Source of the DNA: Thermoplasmata archaeon | GTDB taxonomy: Archaea > Thermoplasmatota > Thermoplasmata > Thermoplasmatales > Thermoplasmataceae | Length of the DNA stretch: 64,000 bases | Direction: 5' to 3' | Assembly (NCBI GenBank): GCA_021794355.1 | Contig: JAJYRA010000072.1 | Location: 1-64,000, forward strand | Shown: piece by piece, positions 1 through 8,117 of the stretch | How the letters are laid out: every line of letters starts with the position of its first letter | Numbering within the stretch: the stretch's first letter is position 1 | The notes under the pieces: generated by a model | Told to the model about the DNA's origin: nothing | Database searches by the model: none | Seen by the model: the letters and a program-made list of their open reading frames with translations, nothing else | Translations under genes and position numbers: made by a program

Positions 1-3
1 AGC

Positions 4-1308
4 ATGCTCGAAGAGTTGCAGAGCGGTCTTTACCAGAGGGCTAAGGAAAACAGGGATGCAAAATTCAACACACTTCATGATAAAATATATCACATGGATG
101 TGTTGAAGGAAGCATGGAAAATAGTATCGGAAAACAACGGAACAGCAGGAATAGATAATCAGACAATACCGGACATAGAAGCAGGTGGATACGAACAATT
201 CCTCAAAGAGATACAAGGAGAACTGAAAGCAGGAACATATAAGGCAGAATGCGTCAAGAGGGTATTCATTCCAAAGCCAAACGGCAAGATGCGACCTCTT
301 GGCATTCCTACAGTAAAAGACAGGATAGTGCAGCAGGCAGTCAAACTAATCATGGAACCCATCTATGAGGCAGACTTCATGGATTTCAGCTATGCATACA
401 GAAAGAACAAGTCGGCAAAGGACGCCTCCCTTGAAATATACAAATGGTTGAACTTCGGTCTTACGGATGTGATCGATGTGGACATTGAAGGCTTTTTCGA
501 CCATCTCGATCATGAACTTCTCATATCCTTCGTGAAGAAAAGAGTCACGGACGGATATGTGATCTCACTGATCAAGCAGTGGCTCAAAGCAGGTGTTGTC
601 TACATGAACACAAGAACAAATCCGACTGAAGGAACCCCACAGGGTGGTGTGATCTCTCCGTTGCTTGCCAACATCTACCTGAACGAACTGGATCAGGCAT
701 GGACGGAGATGGGCATGGATGACAATGCAGGACAGAATGCGCACATGATACGCTATTCTGACGATCTTGTCATCCTGACGAAAAGCCCAAGACACGCATT
801 CTTCAAGGGGAAGGAACATGCAAGGAACATCATGAACGCCCTGAAGTCGATCCTGAAGAAGCTGAAACTCAACCTGAGTGCAGAGAAGTCAAGGGTAACA
901 ACAGCAGAAGAAGGCTTTGACTTCCTTGGGTTTCACTTCATACGAAGGCAAAACAAGCATAGGGGAAAAGAGGTGACATTCTTCTTCCCATCACAGAAAT
1001 CTAAAGCATCATTCATGAAAAAGGCAAGCGAGATCACACACAGGCATCATGCACACACAAAGAGCGAGGCTGACGTGATCAGGGAACTCAATTTTCTCAT
1101 AAGAGGATGGACAAACTACTTCAATCACAGTCATGCAACAAGGGTCTATTCAGGTCTCTGGACATTTGTCTGTTTCAGGCTCACCCAGTTCATGAGATAC
1201 AGACACAAGCTGAATCATCTTGGAATTGATTATGACAAGATCCGATCCTACGGTCTCCTGCCATTATATGGCAGGATCAAGCATCCCTATTCCGTGTGCC
1301 CCCGGTGA
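4..1308 (+). CDS. ltrA: Group II intron reverse transcriptase/maturase (LtrA-like)
   Basis: Multifunctional intron-encoded protein that helps the intron RNA fold and splice and reverse-transcribes it at the target. Visible RT blocks: PKPNGKMRPLGIP (about residues 91-103), the first catalytic Asp in DVDIEGFFDHLDH (158-170), GTPQGGVISPLLANIYLNE (210-228) and the catalytic box YSDD (251-254). YSDD replaces the usual YADD. A maturase domain X follows (RGWTNYFNH). No HNH endonuclease domain is visible at the C-terminus, so target priming may be endonuclease-independent. Relatives often have extra N-terminal residues before the LQxxLYxxAK stretch, so the true start may lie left of the window and the CDS may be partial. 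Confidence 0.9.
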   Translation: MLEELQSGLYQRAKENRDAKFNTLHDKIYHMDVLKEAWKIVSENNGTAGIDNQTIPDIEAGGYEQFLKEIQGELKAGTYKAECVKRVFIPKPNGKMRPLGIPTVKDRIVQQAVKLIMEPIYEADFMDFSYAYRKNKSAKDASLEIYKWLNFGLTDVIDVDIEGFFDHLDHELLISFVKKRVTDGYVISLIKQWLKAGVVYMNTRTNPTEGTPQGGVISPLLANIYLNELDQAWTEMGMDDNAGQNAHMIRYSDDLVILTKSPRHAFFKGKEHARNIMNALKSILKKLKLNLSAEKSRVTTAEEGFDFLGFHFIRRQNKHRGKEVTFFFPSQKSKASFMKKASEITHRHHAHTKSEADVIRELNFLIRGWTNYFNHSHATRVYSGLWTFVCFRLTQFMRYRHKLNHLGIDYDKIRSYGLLPLYGRIKHPYSVCPR

Positions 1309-1320
1309 AGTTCCCCGGTA

Positions 1321-1430
1321 AGCAGTGTGCGGGAGAACCGCAAGCACTGTTTGAGGTGGAAGGGGCTGGAGTAATCCAGCCTTTTACCCTACACGAGGGG
1401 GCTCTGTGTAACGACAGAGCTCTACTCTAT
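1321..1430 (+). ncRNA. Group II intron domains V and VI with an extra hairpin between them
   Basis: Domain V is 1321-1351: catalytic triad AGC, lower stem CAGTG/CACTG, a 2-nt bulge (AG) and a capped upper stem TGCGG/CCGCA. A second strong hairpin follows at about 1356-1388 (GTGGAAGG pairing with CCTTTTAC, then CTGG/CCAG). The canonical domain VI is 1395-1430: a 10-bp stem GGGGCTCTGT/ACAGAGCTCT, then ACTCTAT with a candidate branch-point A at 1424, seven nt from the 3' end. The linker between V and VI is normally only a few nt, so the intervening hairpin is unusual. Pairing was worked out by eye. Confidence 0.8.
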
Positions 1431-1536
1431 TTACGAGTCAGAGAACAGATATTGTATCATTAAAGCTATATAACTACGAAAAAATTAATGACTGTCGAAT
1501 AACTACACACTCTTAATTAGAACGGAGAAGTGGTTA

Positions 1537-2016
1537 ATGACTATAAATAACGTGAGAAACTTCCTTATTGCTGGTGCTATAGCTCTCTACGCATATGATC
1601 AGTTTGCATTCTTTTACTTTTCCATTACCGACTTCACCTATCTTGCTGTCATTCCGACGCTGATCATTGTATTAACAGCATATTTTTCATACCGGCTCCT
1701 TTTTAAAAAAAGCAGTCATTTTAGAATAGGTAAAGGATTTTCAATCACTGAAACATCCACATCAGATAGGGCGCATACAGTGAGTCTTTTAGAAGAGAAA
1801 TTAAGTGCCCATAGAGACGAGGCAAAACTTGACCCAAATAAACTACCTGAGCTCGCCAAGAGGCTAGTTGTTTTATCTGCATTATATAAAGAGAAAGACC
1901 TTGAAAAGTCTGAAGCATATGCAAATGAGGCCCAATCCATTGTTGAGTCTTCGTATTACCCTAACACAGAAGAGGCGAACCAGATAAGGACATTTGTCAA
2001 GATGAGTTTGAAATGA
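1537..2016 (+). CDS. Hypothetical small membrane protein, two TM segments
   Basis: No family recognised. The 159-aa product has two hydrophobic segments (about residues 8-28 and 33-56) with a basic stop (FKKSSHFRIGKG), then a charged, mostly helical cytoplasmic domain of about 100 residues. That part has the look of a short helical repeat (KRLVVLSALYKEKDLEKSEAYANEA). A TATA-like GCTATATAAC lies at about 1470-1480 and a purine-rich GGAGAAGTGG precedes the ATG. It starts about 107 bp after the intron 3' end, so the intron sits in its upstream region. Confidence 0.6.
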   Translation: MTINNVRNFLIAGAIALYAYDQFAFFYFSITDFTYLAVIPTLIIVLTAYFSYRLLFKKSSHFRIGKGFSITETSTSDRAHTVSLLEEKLSAHRDEAKLDPNKLPELAKRLVVLSALYKEKDLEKSEAYANEAQSIVESSYYPNTEEANQIRTFVKMSLK

Positions 2017-2039
2017 ACCTAAAAAGAATAAGGTTCCTT

Positions 2040-2082
2040 ACCTACGTTGGTCCTTCGATCAACCACATCTCTGATCGTAGGT
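2040..2082. other. Inverted repeat after the small membrane protein gene
   Basis: ACCTACG at 2040-2046 pairs with CGTAGGT at 2076-2082, with possible inner pairing between GATC blocks. It follows the stop codon at 2016 by 24 nt. It could be an RNA hairpin at the 3' end of the transcript or chance. The rest of 2083-2302 shows no gene. Confidence 0.25.
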
Positions 2083-2302
2083 CTTGAAGTGTTGTTGTGT
2101 TCTTATCTAATGATGTCACGTGTTTCTGTTTTTTTCTGAATTCCCAATTTACTGGTTTTTTTCATAACAACTTACACTTCGTATCCATTTATTTAAAAAA
2201 CATAAGGTTCTGAAAATATAAGTTGCATAGAAAAATTGTTCCGTTCACTATTGGAAAAGATGAATGCTCATCACTCTGTTTCCCATTTCAGTGCATGAAT
2301 GA

Positions 2303-2708
2303 TTATTTCACGACTTTGAAACCCTCGCTGCTTGTGAATCCCCTGTCAAAAGTAGCCAGATTTTCAACGTGATTCGCCTCAACAAATTCCCGAATTATGC
2401 AATCAGTGAAGCCTAATCTGGTGGATTATTGCCTTTGGAATCTTTCCCATGAGGCTTTGAATACACTGCTGTTAACATCTACCATACCTATAGATTTTTT
2501 TTATCAATTTCCCCCACATTATTGCTGATTCCAGTGATTTTGAACGCACTAGAACAATGGTTACAGTCTCATCAAACACATATTCTGACGTGATCGCTGA
2601 ACCATTTTTCCCTTTGATAATTTCTCCCATTATTGAAACTGCCTTTTCATGGTTGCTATCCTTCTCCACGACGTAAGTAACCAAAACGCTTGTATCAATA
2701 AAGATCAA
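2303..2708 (-). pseudogene. PIN-domain toxin (VapC-like), frameshifted
   Basis: The N-terminal half reads MIFIDTSVLVTYVV from a TTG start at 2708, with the first PIN acidic residue in FIDTSVLV and the central Glu region SEYVFDETVT. The C-terminal half (RLGFTDCIIREF, ATFDRGF, ending at 2303) is in another frame. LGFTDCI and TFDRGF correspond to the later acidic residues of PIN nucleases. The frames are joined around 2420-2500, so at least one frameshift has inactivated the gene. An intact VapC would cleave RNA, often tRNA, when its antitoxin is lost. Confidence 0.75.
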
Positions 2709-2985
2709 TGGAATTCACCAAAGAGTGTTTCATTTATCCCATCACTCCACCTGATCGTTTCCTTTGTTTTGACAAGCCCCTTCATTTTTAACATATTTTC
2801 CACATGCTTCCTCTCTTTCCTCCTGTTTTTTAATCCAATTAGCCATGGCTTGATTAAGCACTTCCCCAACATTTCATTCTATTCTCTTCCGTTGCTTTCA
2901 TTTTGAATTTACTATAAATTGCCTTGTTGATTATTTTCGCAACTAGAATGTCACTTTTCTGTGTTGTTTCCTTTGTCAGAATGCG
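2705..2985 (-). pseudogene. Decayed antitoxin partner (VapB-like)
   Basis: Reading the minus strand upstream of the PIN gene gives three frame-disjoint fragments: ILTKETTQKSDILVAK, then EVLNQAMANWIKKQEER, then KHVENMLKMKGLVKTKETI, ending at a TGA (2705-2707) that overlaps the toxin TTG start. The overlap and the helical, charged composition fit a VapB-type antitoxin translationally coupled to its toxin, broken by at least two frameshifts. The family assignment rests on context more than sequence. Confidence 0.5.
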
Positions 2986-2989
2986 TATA

Positions 2990-3582
2990 ACATCTAAAAC
3001 AAATTATAAAACTTTATCTTCCCTGTATGACCACAAAGGTAAATTATCACCCCTTTTGACATTGTCAACTTTTAGTTGATTTTCTCTTCTTGCAGATCTC
3101 ACCAACTTTATGAACATTCGGTTGAACTGGAAAATAGTGTGGTTTTTGCTCAAAGTAACTGTTACAGAGTGTTTTCAATTTTCAAATTATCAACGAAGAT
3201 TTGACAATGCCCCCCTTTTGGTTAAAAGGGAAGGACTGAAGAATGGGTATGAAGAGTTTGAAAGGAATATTAATCGTTCAATAAGATGGTGGATTTTCTG
3301 AAGAAAAAACGACAGAATGAGATAGTCTCTTATGAAAAACAAGTGTTTTGTTCATCAACTTAAAACAGAGTTGAGCAACTACAACAAAACGAAGTTATAA
3401 TGGTCAAATCTGGAGTTAAAAAGGAGAAGTAAGCTGCCTGAGCAGGCGATTCGTTTAAAGACTATTGTGAGGATAACATAAGTGTAAGAACTCTGATATC
3501 TACTTATTATTCAAACGATTCCTCTATCCATATTTTGGCGTGATGCCCTGCTCATTGGCACATTGTTTGTAAAAGACTTAAT
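2990..3582. other. Gene-poor stretch
   Basis: No supported gene. The 63-aa ORF at 3110-3301 has no recognisable domain. An 8-bp inverted repeat TGAGCAGG (3436-3443) / CCTGCTCA (3547-3554) brackets about 100 bp and might be a small element remnant, but it is too short to claim. Base composition is AT-rich, like the other decayed DNA nearby. Confidence 0.4.
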
Positions 3583-4119
3583 ATGAGGACAAATCTTACA
3601 GGGATTATGTCGAATCACACTCCATTCATATTCAGAGAGCCATTTATTGGGGACTTAGATAGAATGTATGATATTTTGGAAAGTTCGCTAAGCCAGTTTC
3701 TGGTAGTCAACGAAACTTCTTCCAGGAATAATCAGTTAGTCATAGATAAAGGAACAGTTGAGGGTTATATAATCGACAACAGATATTTTACCATCGTTTC
3801 AGAGGTCAATTCTCAAATTGTCGGATGGCTGTCCGGGAGTAGCAGATCAGAAATACTATCAGAACATGGATGTAATCCCAGGGAATTTTATCTTGAGGAA
3901 ATCGTGGTGGATTCTGCTTTCCGGAGAAAGGGTGTCGGCGGCTCCCTGCTAAGTAAGATACCTACGGATGACTCATTGGCTATCATCGTCGATACACCAT
4001 CGATTAACCAACAGGCAGTAAGATTCTATGAACACGCTGGATTTGTGAAGTTGACCGGTATGCCAGAAAAATTTTCTGAAAATTGGATCAGAATGTCAAA
4101 GACATGTGAGACAGCATAA
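3583..4119 (+). CDS. GNAT-family N-acetyltransferase
   Basis: Transfers an acyl group from acyl-CoA to an amine; the substrate is unknown. Motif A is clear near residues 103-122: LEEIVVDSAFRRKGVGGSLL, with the RxxGVG pyrophosphate-binding loop. The later NQQAVRFYEHAGFVKL block is the typical GNAT beta6-alpha4 segment. At 178 aa it is a single-domain protein. Translation could begin at the ATG at 3583 or at 3607 (MSNHTPF); the second is closer to the usual family start. It stands alone between decayed accessory DNA and the ETF operon. Confidence 0.8.
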   Translation: MRTNLTGIMSNHTPFIFREPFIGDLDRMYDILESSLSQFLVVNETSSRNNQLVIDKGTVEGYIIDNRYFTIVSEVNSQIVGWLSGSSRSEILSEHGCNPREFYLEEIVVDSAFRRKGVGGSLLSKIPTDDSLAIIVDTPSINQQAVRFYEHAGFVKLTGMPEKFSENWIRMSKTCETA

Positions 4120-4456
4120 TTTAACTATAAACCGTCATGCACACTCTTTCTGTTTCTGATATCAAGGATAGATATCGAGAAAGTTTCTCTTTTTATATTC
4201 ATCAAAACCCTGTATTTCCCTGCTCTTAAGTCATAAAGCAGTGCTCCATTGAGAGTCTCGATAAAGAAAATTGGATTCTGTTTAAAATATAGTTCTTCTG
4301 AGGTGAAGCAAAATAAAATAGGATTATGCAGAGGAAGTTTTAACGTGAATTGTTAAGGATGAAGGCACAATTCCTAATTTAATTTTTAAAATGATTTAAA
4401 TATTTGGAAAACAGTTATTACGTTAGGAGTAATTATACCACAACGGGTAAGGTTTA
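4120..4456. promoter_or_regulatory. Intergenic region with ETF operon promoter
   Basis: No gene in 337 bp. A TATA-type box GATTTAAATA lies at 4393-4402, about 55 bp upstream of the FixC-like start at 4457. This allows a 5' leader of roughly 25-30 nt containing a weak TTAGGAG. The remainder shows no clear structure. Confidence 0.5.
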
Positions 4457-5743
4457 ATGAGTGAATTTGATGTTATTGTTGTTGGTGCAGGCCCAGCCGG
4501 ATCAGCTGCGGCTATCCGACTGGCAAACCAGAAGGCCAATGTTTTATTGATTGACAGAGCTGATCCTCCTGGCAGCAAAAACGTCTCAGGAGGTGTACTC
4601 TGGGGAGACTCTCTCGGACAAGTGATACCGGACTGGGAGAAGAGCAATATGCTTGAAAGATACATAGAAGCGAAAGGAGTCACCTTCCTTACAAAGGATT
4701 CAAAGATTGCCCTGGATTTCAGATCAAGCAAATTTGGAGAAGTTAAAAGTGGTTACACAGTTCTCAGAACAAAATTTGATGCATGGTTAGCAAAGAAGGC
4801 CAAAGATTCCGGTGCAATGGTCGTCTCAGGAATAACAGTGGATAAACTGGCGATGAAGGGAAAGAAGGTCATTGGAGTTGAGCAGAATGGCCAGACTGTT
4901 ACTGCTGATGCAGTGATTCTGGCTGAGGGGGCTAACTCTAGAGTTGCCATAGATTCTGGGTTGAAGACGAAATCCGATGATAGGCATATGGCCATTAGTG
5001 TGAAGGAGGTGATCAAGCTTCCGGAAAAGGTCATCACGGAGCGATTCAACCTAACATCACCAAAGAGGGGATTCGCATCGGAATATGTTCTCGGATTTCT
5101 TGAAGGAGGTGTTAAGGCTGGAGGTTTCTTGTATACAAACAAAGAGTCCATATCCATCGGTGCTGTAATATCAATGGAAGATTTGAGAAAGAATAATCAG
5201 ACTTATTCCTTCAACATTATCGAGCAATTCAAGGAACACCCATTCATTGCACCACTGCTTGTGGATGGTAGGGTTGAAGAGTACAGTGCACATCTTGTTC
5301 CTGAAGCAGGGCAGTCAGTGGATTCCATATATGGGGATGGATATATGATAGCCGGGGATGCCGCAGGATTTACGTTCAGCAATGGTCTTGTCCTTCAGGG
5401 AATGAATTATGCCATAATTTCTGGGATCGGGGCAGCAGATGCATACCTTGCCACAAAGGAAAGCACATCTCCTGATAGATTCGAAATCTATAGGGATTCC
5501 ATGAGGAAGACATTTGTTCTTAGGGACATGGAAACTTTCAAAGGATCAGATAGGGTTACATGGAGCAATTCAATTCATCAAACCTTTCCAAACATGGCTG
5601 AAGATATCATGTTGAATATCTTCTCAGAGAATGGGGAACCCAAGAAGCACCTTGCCAGAATCATAATGGAATCCGCTATGAAGAATAGAGATAAGAGGAA
5701 AGAAATGATTATTGATATGTACAGAATGATGAAGAGGTTGTGA
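4457..5743 (+). CDS. fixC: FixC-like electron-transfer flavoprotein:quinone oxidoreductase
   Basis: FAD-dependent, membrane-associated oxidoreductase that passes electrons from ETF to the quinone pool. The N-terminal FAD dinucleotide fold is VIVVGAGPAGSAAAIRLA (about residues 6-23), and the second FAD motif is YMIAGDAAGFTFSNGLVLQG near residue 300. At 428 aa it has the length of FixC proteins, which lack a C-terminal ferredoxin domain; that role falls to the adjacent FixX. First gene of a four-gene operon, one nt from fixX. The family overlaps the geranylgeranyl reductase group, but the ETF neighbours decide the assignment. Confidence 0.9.
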   Translation: MSEFDVIVVGAGPAGSAAAIRLANQKANVLLIDRADPPGSKNVSGGVLWGDSLGQVIPDWEKSNMLERYIEAKGVTFLTKDSKIALDFRSSKFGEVKSGYTVLRTKFDAWLAKKAKDSGAMVVSGITVDKLAMKGKKVIGVEQNGQTVTADAVILAEGANSRVAIDSGLKTKSDDRHMAISVKEVIKLPEKVITERFNLTSPKRGFASEYVLGFLEGGVKAGGFLYTNKESISIGAVISMEDLRKNNQTYSFNIIEQFKEHPFIAPLLVDGRVEEYSAHLVPEAGQSVDSIYGDGYMIAGDAAGFTFSNGLVLQGMNYAIISGIGAADAYLATKESTSPDRFEIYRDSMRKTFVLRDMETFKGSDRVTWSNSIHQTFPNMAEDIMLNIFSENGEPKKHLARIIMESAMKNRDKRKEMIIDMYRMMKRL

Positions 5744-5744
5744 A

Positions 5745-6020
5745 ATGAAAAAGATAGAAGACAGGTTATCCCTGCTGAATTATAAAATAGACAAGTCCTA
5801 TGAGCACATAACTGTTAATCACGATATATGTGCCGTATGTCCTGATCACTTCTGCACTTTTGCATGCCCTGCAAAGTGCTACACACTGATCGATGGGCAG
5901 TTGAATTTTAAATATGAGGATTGTGTTGAATGCGGAACATGCGATATCGCCTGCTCCCACGGAAGCGTCCTGTGGACAAACACCAAGGGTGGGCACGGAG
6001 TTAAATATAAATTTGGATGA
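5745..6020 (+). CDS. fixX: FixX-like ferredoxin, ETF:quinone oxidoreductase Fe-S subunit
   Basis: A 91-aa Fe-S protein that relays electrons between the flavin of FixC and the quinone. The cluster motif is CVECGTCDIACSHG (CxxCxxCxxxC) in the C-terminal half. A second, irregular set CAVCPDHFCTFACPAKC sits in the N-terminal half, as in other FixX proteins where only the first motif need hold a [4Fe-4S] cluster. It follows fixC by one nt, and its TGA overlaps an upstream ATG of the next gene, indicating one transcript. Confidence 0.9.
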   Translation: MKKIEDRLSLLNYKIDKSYEHITVNHDICAVCPDHFCTFACPAKCYTLIDGQLNFKYEDCVECGTCDIACSHGSVLWTNTKGGHGVKYKFG

Positions 6021-6025
6021 TTGAA

Positions 6026-6826
6026 ATGGCACTGGAAATTATTGTTATGATCAAACAGGTACCGGACAGTTCAGAAGTTGTCATCGATCCAGTTACCTTT
6101 ACACTGAACAGGGGTGCTGCAAGAAATGTCATAAATCCTGCAGATGAAAACGCCGTTGAGCAGGCTCTCAGGATTAAGGATAAGAATCCAGACACTCATA
6201 TAACGGTCATCACCATGGGGCCACCCTTTGCAGAAACGGCCCTTTTAGACAGTATGGCCAGGGGGGTTGACAGGGCAATTCTCGTTACAGATCGAGCGTT
6301 TGCTGGAGCAGATACTTATCCTACTGGCCTCACACTGGCAGCTACTATCACAAAGATGGGTAAGTTTGATATCATTTATGCAGGAGAGGAATCTACAGAT
6401 TCTTCAACAGGACATGTGGGTCCTGGAGTTGCAGAGTTTCTTGGCAATGAACAGGCTTCATACACTTCAAACTCATGGGTGGAAGATGGTTTTGTATTTG
6501 CAGAGAGACAGCTTGAGGATGGTGTTGAAACTGTTAAAATGGAACCCCCATGCCTCATAACGGTTCTGACCAACGCCAATATTCCAAGAGAAGCAACCCT
6601 GAGAATGAAAATAGATTCAATTAAAAAAGGCATAGAAACATGGACGCTGGCAGACATTGGGTTGAAGCCAGAATGGGTTGGATTAAAAGGATCACCAACC
6701 ATTGTAAAATCCATGAGGACAATTAATGAGAAAAAGAGGGAAGGAAAGAAGTTTGGCGTTGATGAGATGGATAAGTTTGTAGATGAATTGATTTCCAAGG
6801 GAATACTCAATTTGGGAGATGAGTGA
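6026..6826 (+). CDS. etfB: Electron transfer flavoprotein beta subunit
   Basis: Forms the ETF heterodimer with EtfA and collects electrons from acyl-CoA and other flavin dehydrogenases. The N-terminus LEIIVMIKQVPDSSEVVIDP and the GPPFAETALLDSMARGVDRAILVTD block are typical of EtfB, as is EESTDSSTGHVGPGVAEFLG. The ORF can open at 6017 (MIEMAL...), but the ATG at 6026 has GGATGATT just upstream and gives the family-typical N-terminus, so it was chosen; this gives 266 aa. The last bases overlap etfA. Confidence 0.92.
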   Translation: MALEIIVMIKQVPDSSEVVIDPVTFTLNRGAARNVINPADENAVEQALRIKDKNPDTHITVITMGPPFAETALLDSMARGVDRAILVTDRAFAGADTYPTGLTLAATITKMGKFDIIYAGEESTDSSTGHVGPGVAEFLGNEQASYTSNSWVEDGFVFAERQLEDGVETVKMEPPCLITVLTNANIPREATLRMKIDSIKKGIETWTLADIGLKPEWVGLKGSPTIVKSMRTINEKKREGKKFGVDEMDKFVDELISKGILNLGDE

Positions 6827-7922
6827 AATGGTAGGTCTTATCAACGCGGAGGCACCTGAAAGCATTGATGATTACAAAAATGTGATGGTTTTCCTGGAAT
6901 CCAGGGATGGAAAGATAAAACGACCAGGTCTTGAAATGATTTCAGTTGGGTCCAGAATGGCGCATAAGGTAAACGAAATCTTGATTGGTGTTGTTTTTGG
7001 GGATAATGTTGGTCAGTTGCTAAAGGAAGCCGGGGAGTATGGATGTGATAAGGTCATTGGTTATGAATCCCCAGATCTCAAAGATTTCAGGACGATTCCC
7101 TATGCCACACTCCTCAGTGATCTCATTTCAGAATTCAAGCCAAATATATTGTTGATACCAGCCACACGAAACGGGAGGGATCTTGCCTCAAGGATAGCAG
7201 TAAGATCAAGAACGGGTGTTACGGCTGATTGTACTGAACTGGATGTGGACCCCGATGGAAGAATACTTCAAGCAAGGAGACCAACCTATGGAGAAAGTAC
7301 CCTGGCGGAAATACTTTGCAGGAAGCACAGACCTCAGATGGCAACTGCGAGACCAGGCATCTTTGAAGTGCCTGAAAGGAAGAGCGATGTCAGGTATGAA
7401 ACCGATCTGAGAAAGCCCAAAATCAAAAAAGAATACCTGAAAAAAGAGGTTGTTGGCTTCAAGCCAAAAACAACCGTGGATCTCACGTCTGCAAAATATA
7501 TTGTCAGCGGTGGGTTAGGACTGGGAAAAGCTAAGGGTTTTGATCTCATCAAGGAACTTGCTGATGAAATTGAGGCCTATGTGGGTGCCTCAAGACCAAC
7601 AGTTGATCTGGGTTGGATAACCAGAGATCACCAGGTAGGACAGACCGGTCAATCTGTCAGGCCTCAGCTCTATATGGCATGTGGAATTTCAGGAAAGGCC
7701 CAGCATCTAATGGGAATGAAACTGAGCCAGAACATTGTCTCCATAAACATAGATCCGGATGCAGAAATTAATGGAATTTCCGATTATATAATTATTGGAG
7801 ATCTTTATGAGGTGATCCCAAAGATCATTGAAGAAATAAGAAAGAGGAAAAACTCTGTTTCAAAGGATTCCAAGCCGAAAAAAGATGAAAATGAAGTTAA
7901 GGAAGGGGAAGTAAAAACTTAA
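6819..7922 (+). CDS. etfA: Electron transfer flavoprotein alpha subunit
   Basis: FAD-binding partner of EtfB. The N-terminal half is the EtfA alpha/beta domain (ILLIPATRNGRDLASRIAVR). The C-terminal FAD domain is clear: GGLGLGKAKGFDLIKELADE, VGASRPTVDLGWI, DHQVGQTGQSVRPQLYMACG and SQNIVSINIDPDAEI. 367 aa, with a short charged tail rich in Lys and Glu. It overlaps etfB by 8 nt and closes the operon. No acyl-CoA dehydrogenase lies next to it, so the electron donor cannot be read from context. Confidence 0.92.
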   Translation: MSEMVGLINAEAPESIDDYKNVMVFLESRDGKIKRPGLEMISVGSRMAHKVNEILIGVVFGDNVGQLLKEAGEYGCDKVIGYESPDLKDFRTIPYATLLSDLISEFKPNILLIPATRNGRDLASRIAVRSRTGVTADCTELDVDPDGRILQARRPTYGESTLAEILCRKHRPQMATARPGIFEVPERKSDVRYETDLRKPKIKKEYLKKEVVGFKPKTTVDLTSAKYIVSGGLGLGKAKGFDLIKELADEIEAYVGASRPTVDLGWITRDHQVGQTGQSVRPQLYMACGISGKAQHLMGMKLSQNIVSINIDPDAEINGISDYIIIGDLYEVIPKIIEEIRKRKNSVSKDSKPKKDENEVKEGEVKT

Positions 7923-8117
7923 CCACGTCTCACCGATTAATGAATCTCCGAATTCGCAAAGGAAGTTAAAATCTAGTCTTTCCAGTGGGGCCATCCTGTG
8001 GAAAGGTAGGAGATGAAAGATTGAGATTTTTCTGCAATAGGTGGACAAAATCAAATTCCAACTCTCCATTGAAATCCTATTAAGAGAGGATTAGATGCAG
8101 GAGATATATTTGAAATT

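Larger units (their letters stand above)
1..1430 (+). mobile_element. Group II intron, 3' portion (5' end outside window)
   Basis: A retroelement made of a reverse transcriptase/maturase ORF followed directly by ribozyme domains V and VI. The 5' end, and with it the insertion site, lies left of the window. The 3' boundary is placed after CTACTCTAT at 1430, the usual 3' end of bacterial-type group II introns, with the branch-point A at 1424. The sequence after it (TTACGAGTC...) would be the 3' exon. Group II introns in archaea are thought to derive from bacteria, so this is probably a horizontally acquired element. It may still be active, because both the protein and domain V look intact. Confidence 0.85.

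Noticed and set aside
3110-3301. 63-aa plus-strand ORF in the gap between the TA remnant and the GNAT gene
   Set aside because: No recognisable domain, no ribosome-binding site or promoter at useful spacing, and it lies in AT-rich decayed DNA.
3436-3554. TGAGCAGG / CCTGCTCA inverted repeat as a MITE
   Set aside because: Only 8 bp match, no target duplication and no second copy in the window.
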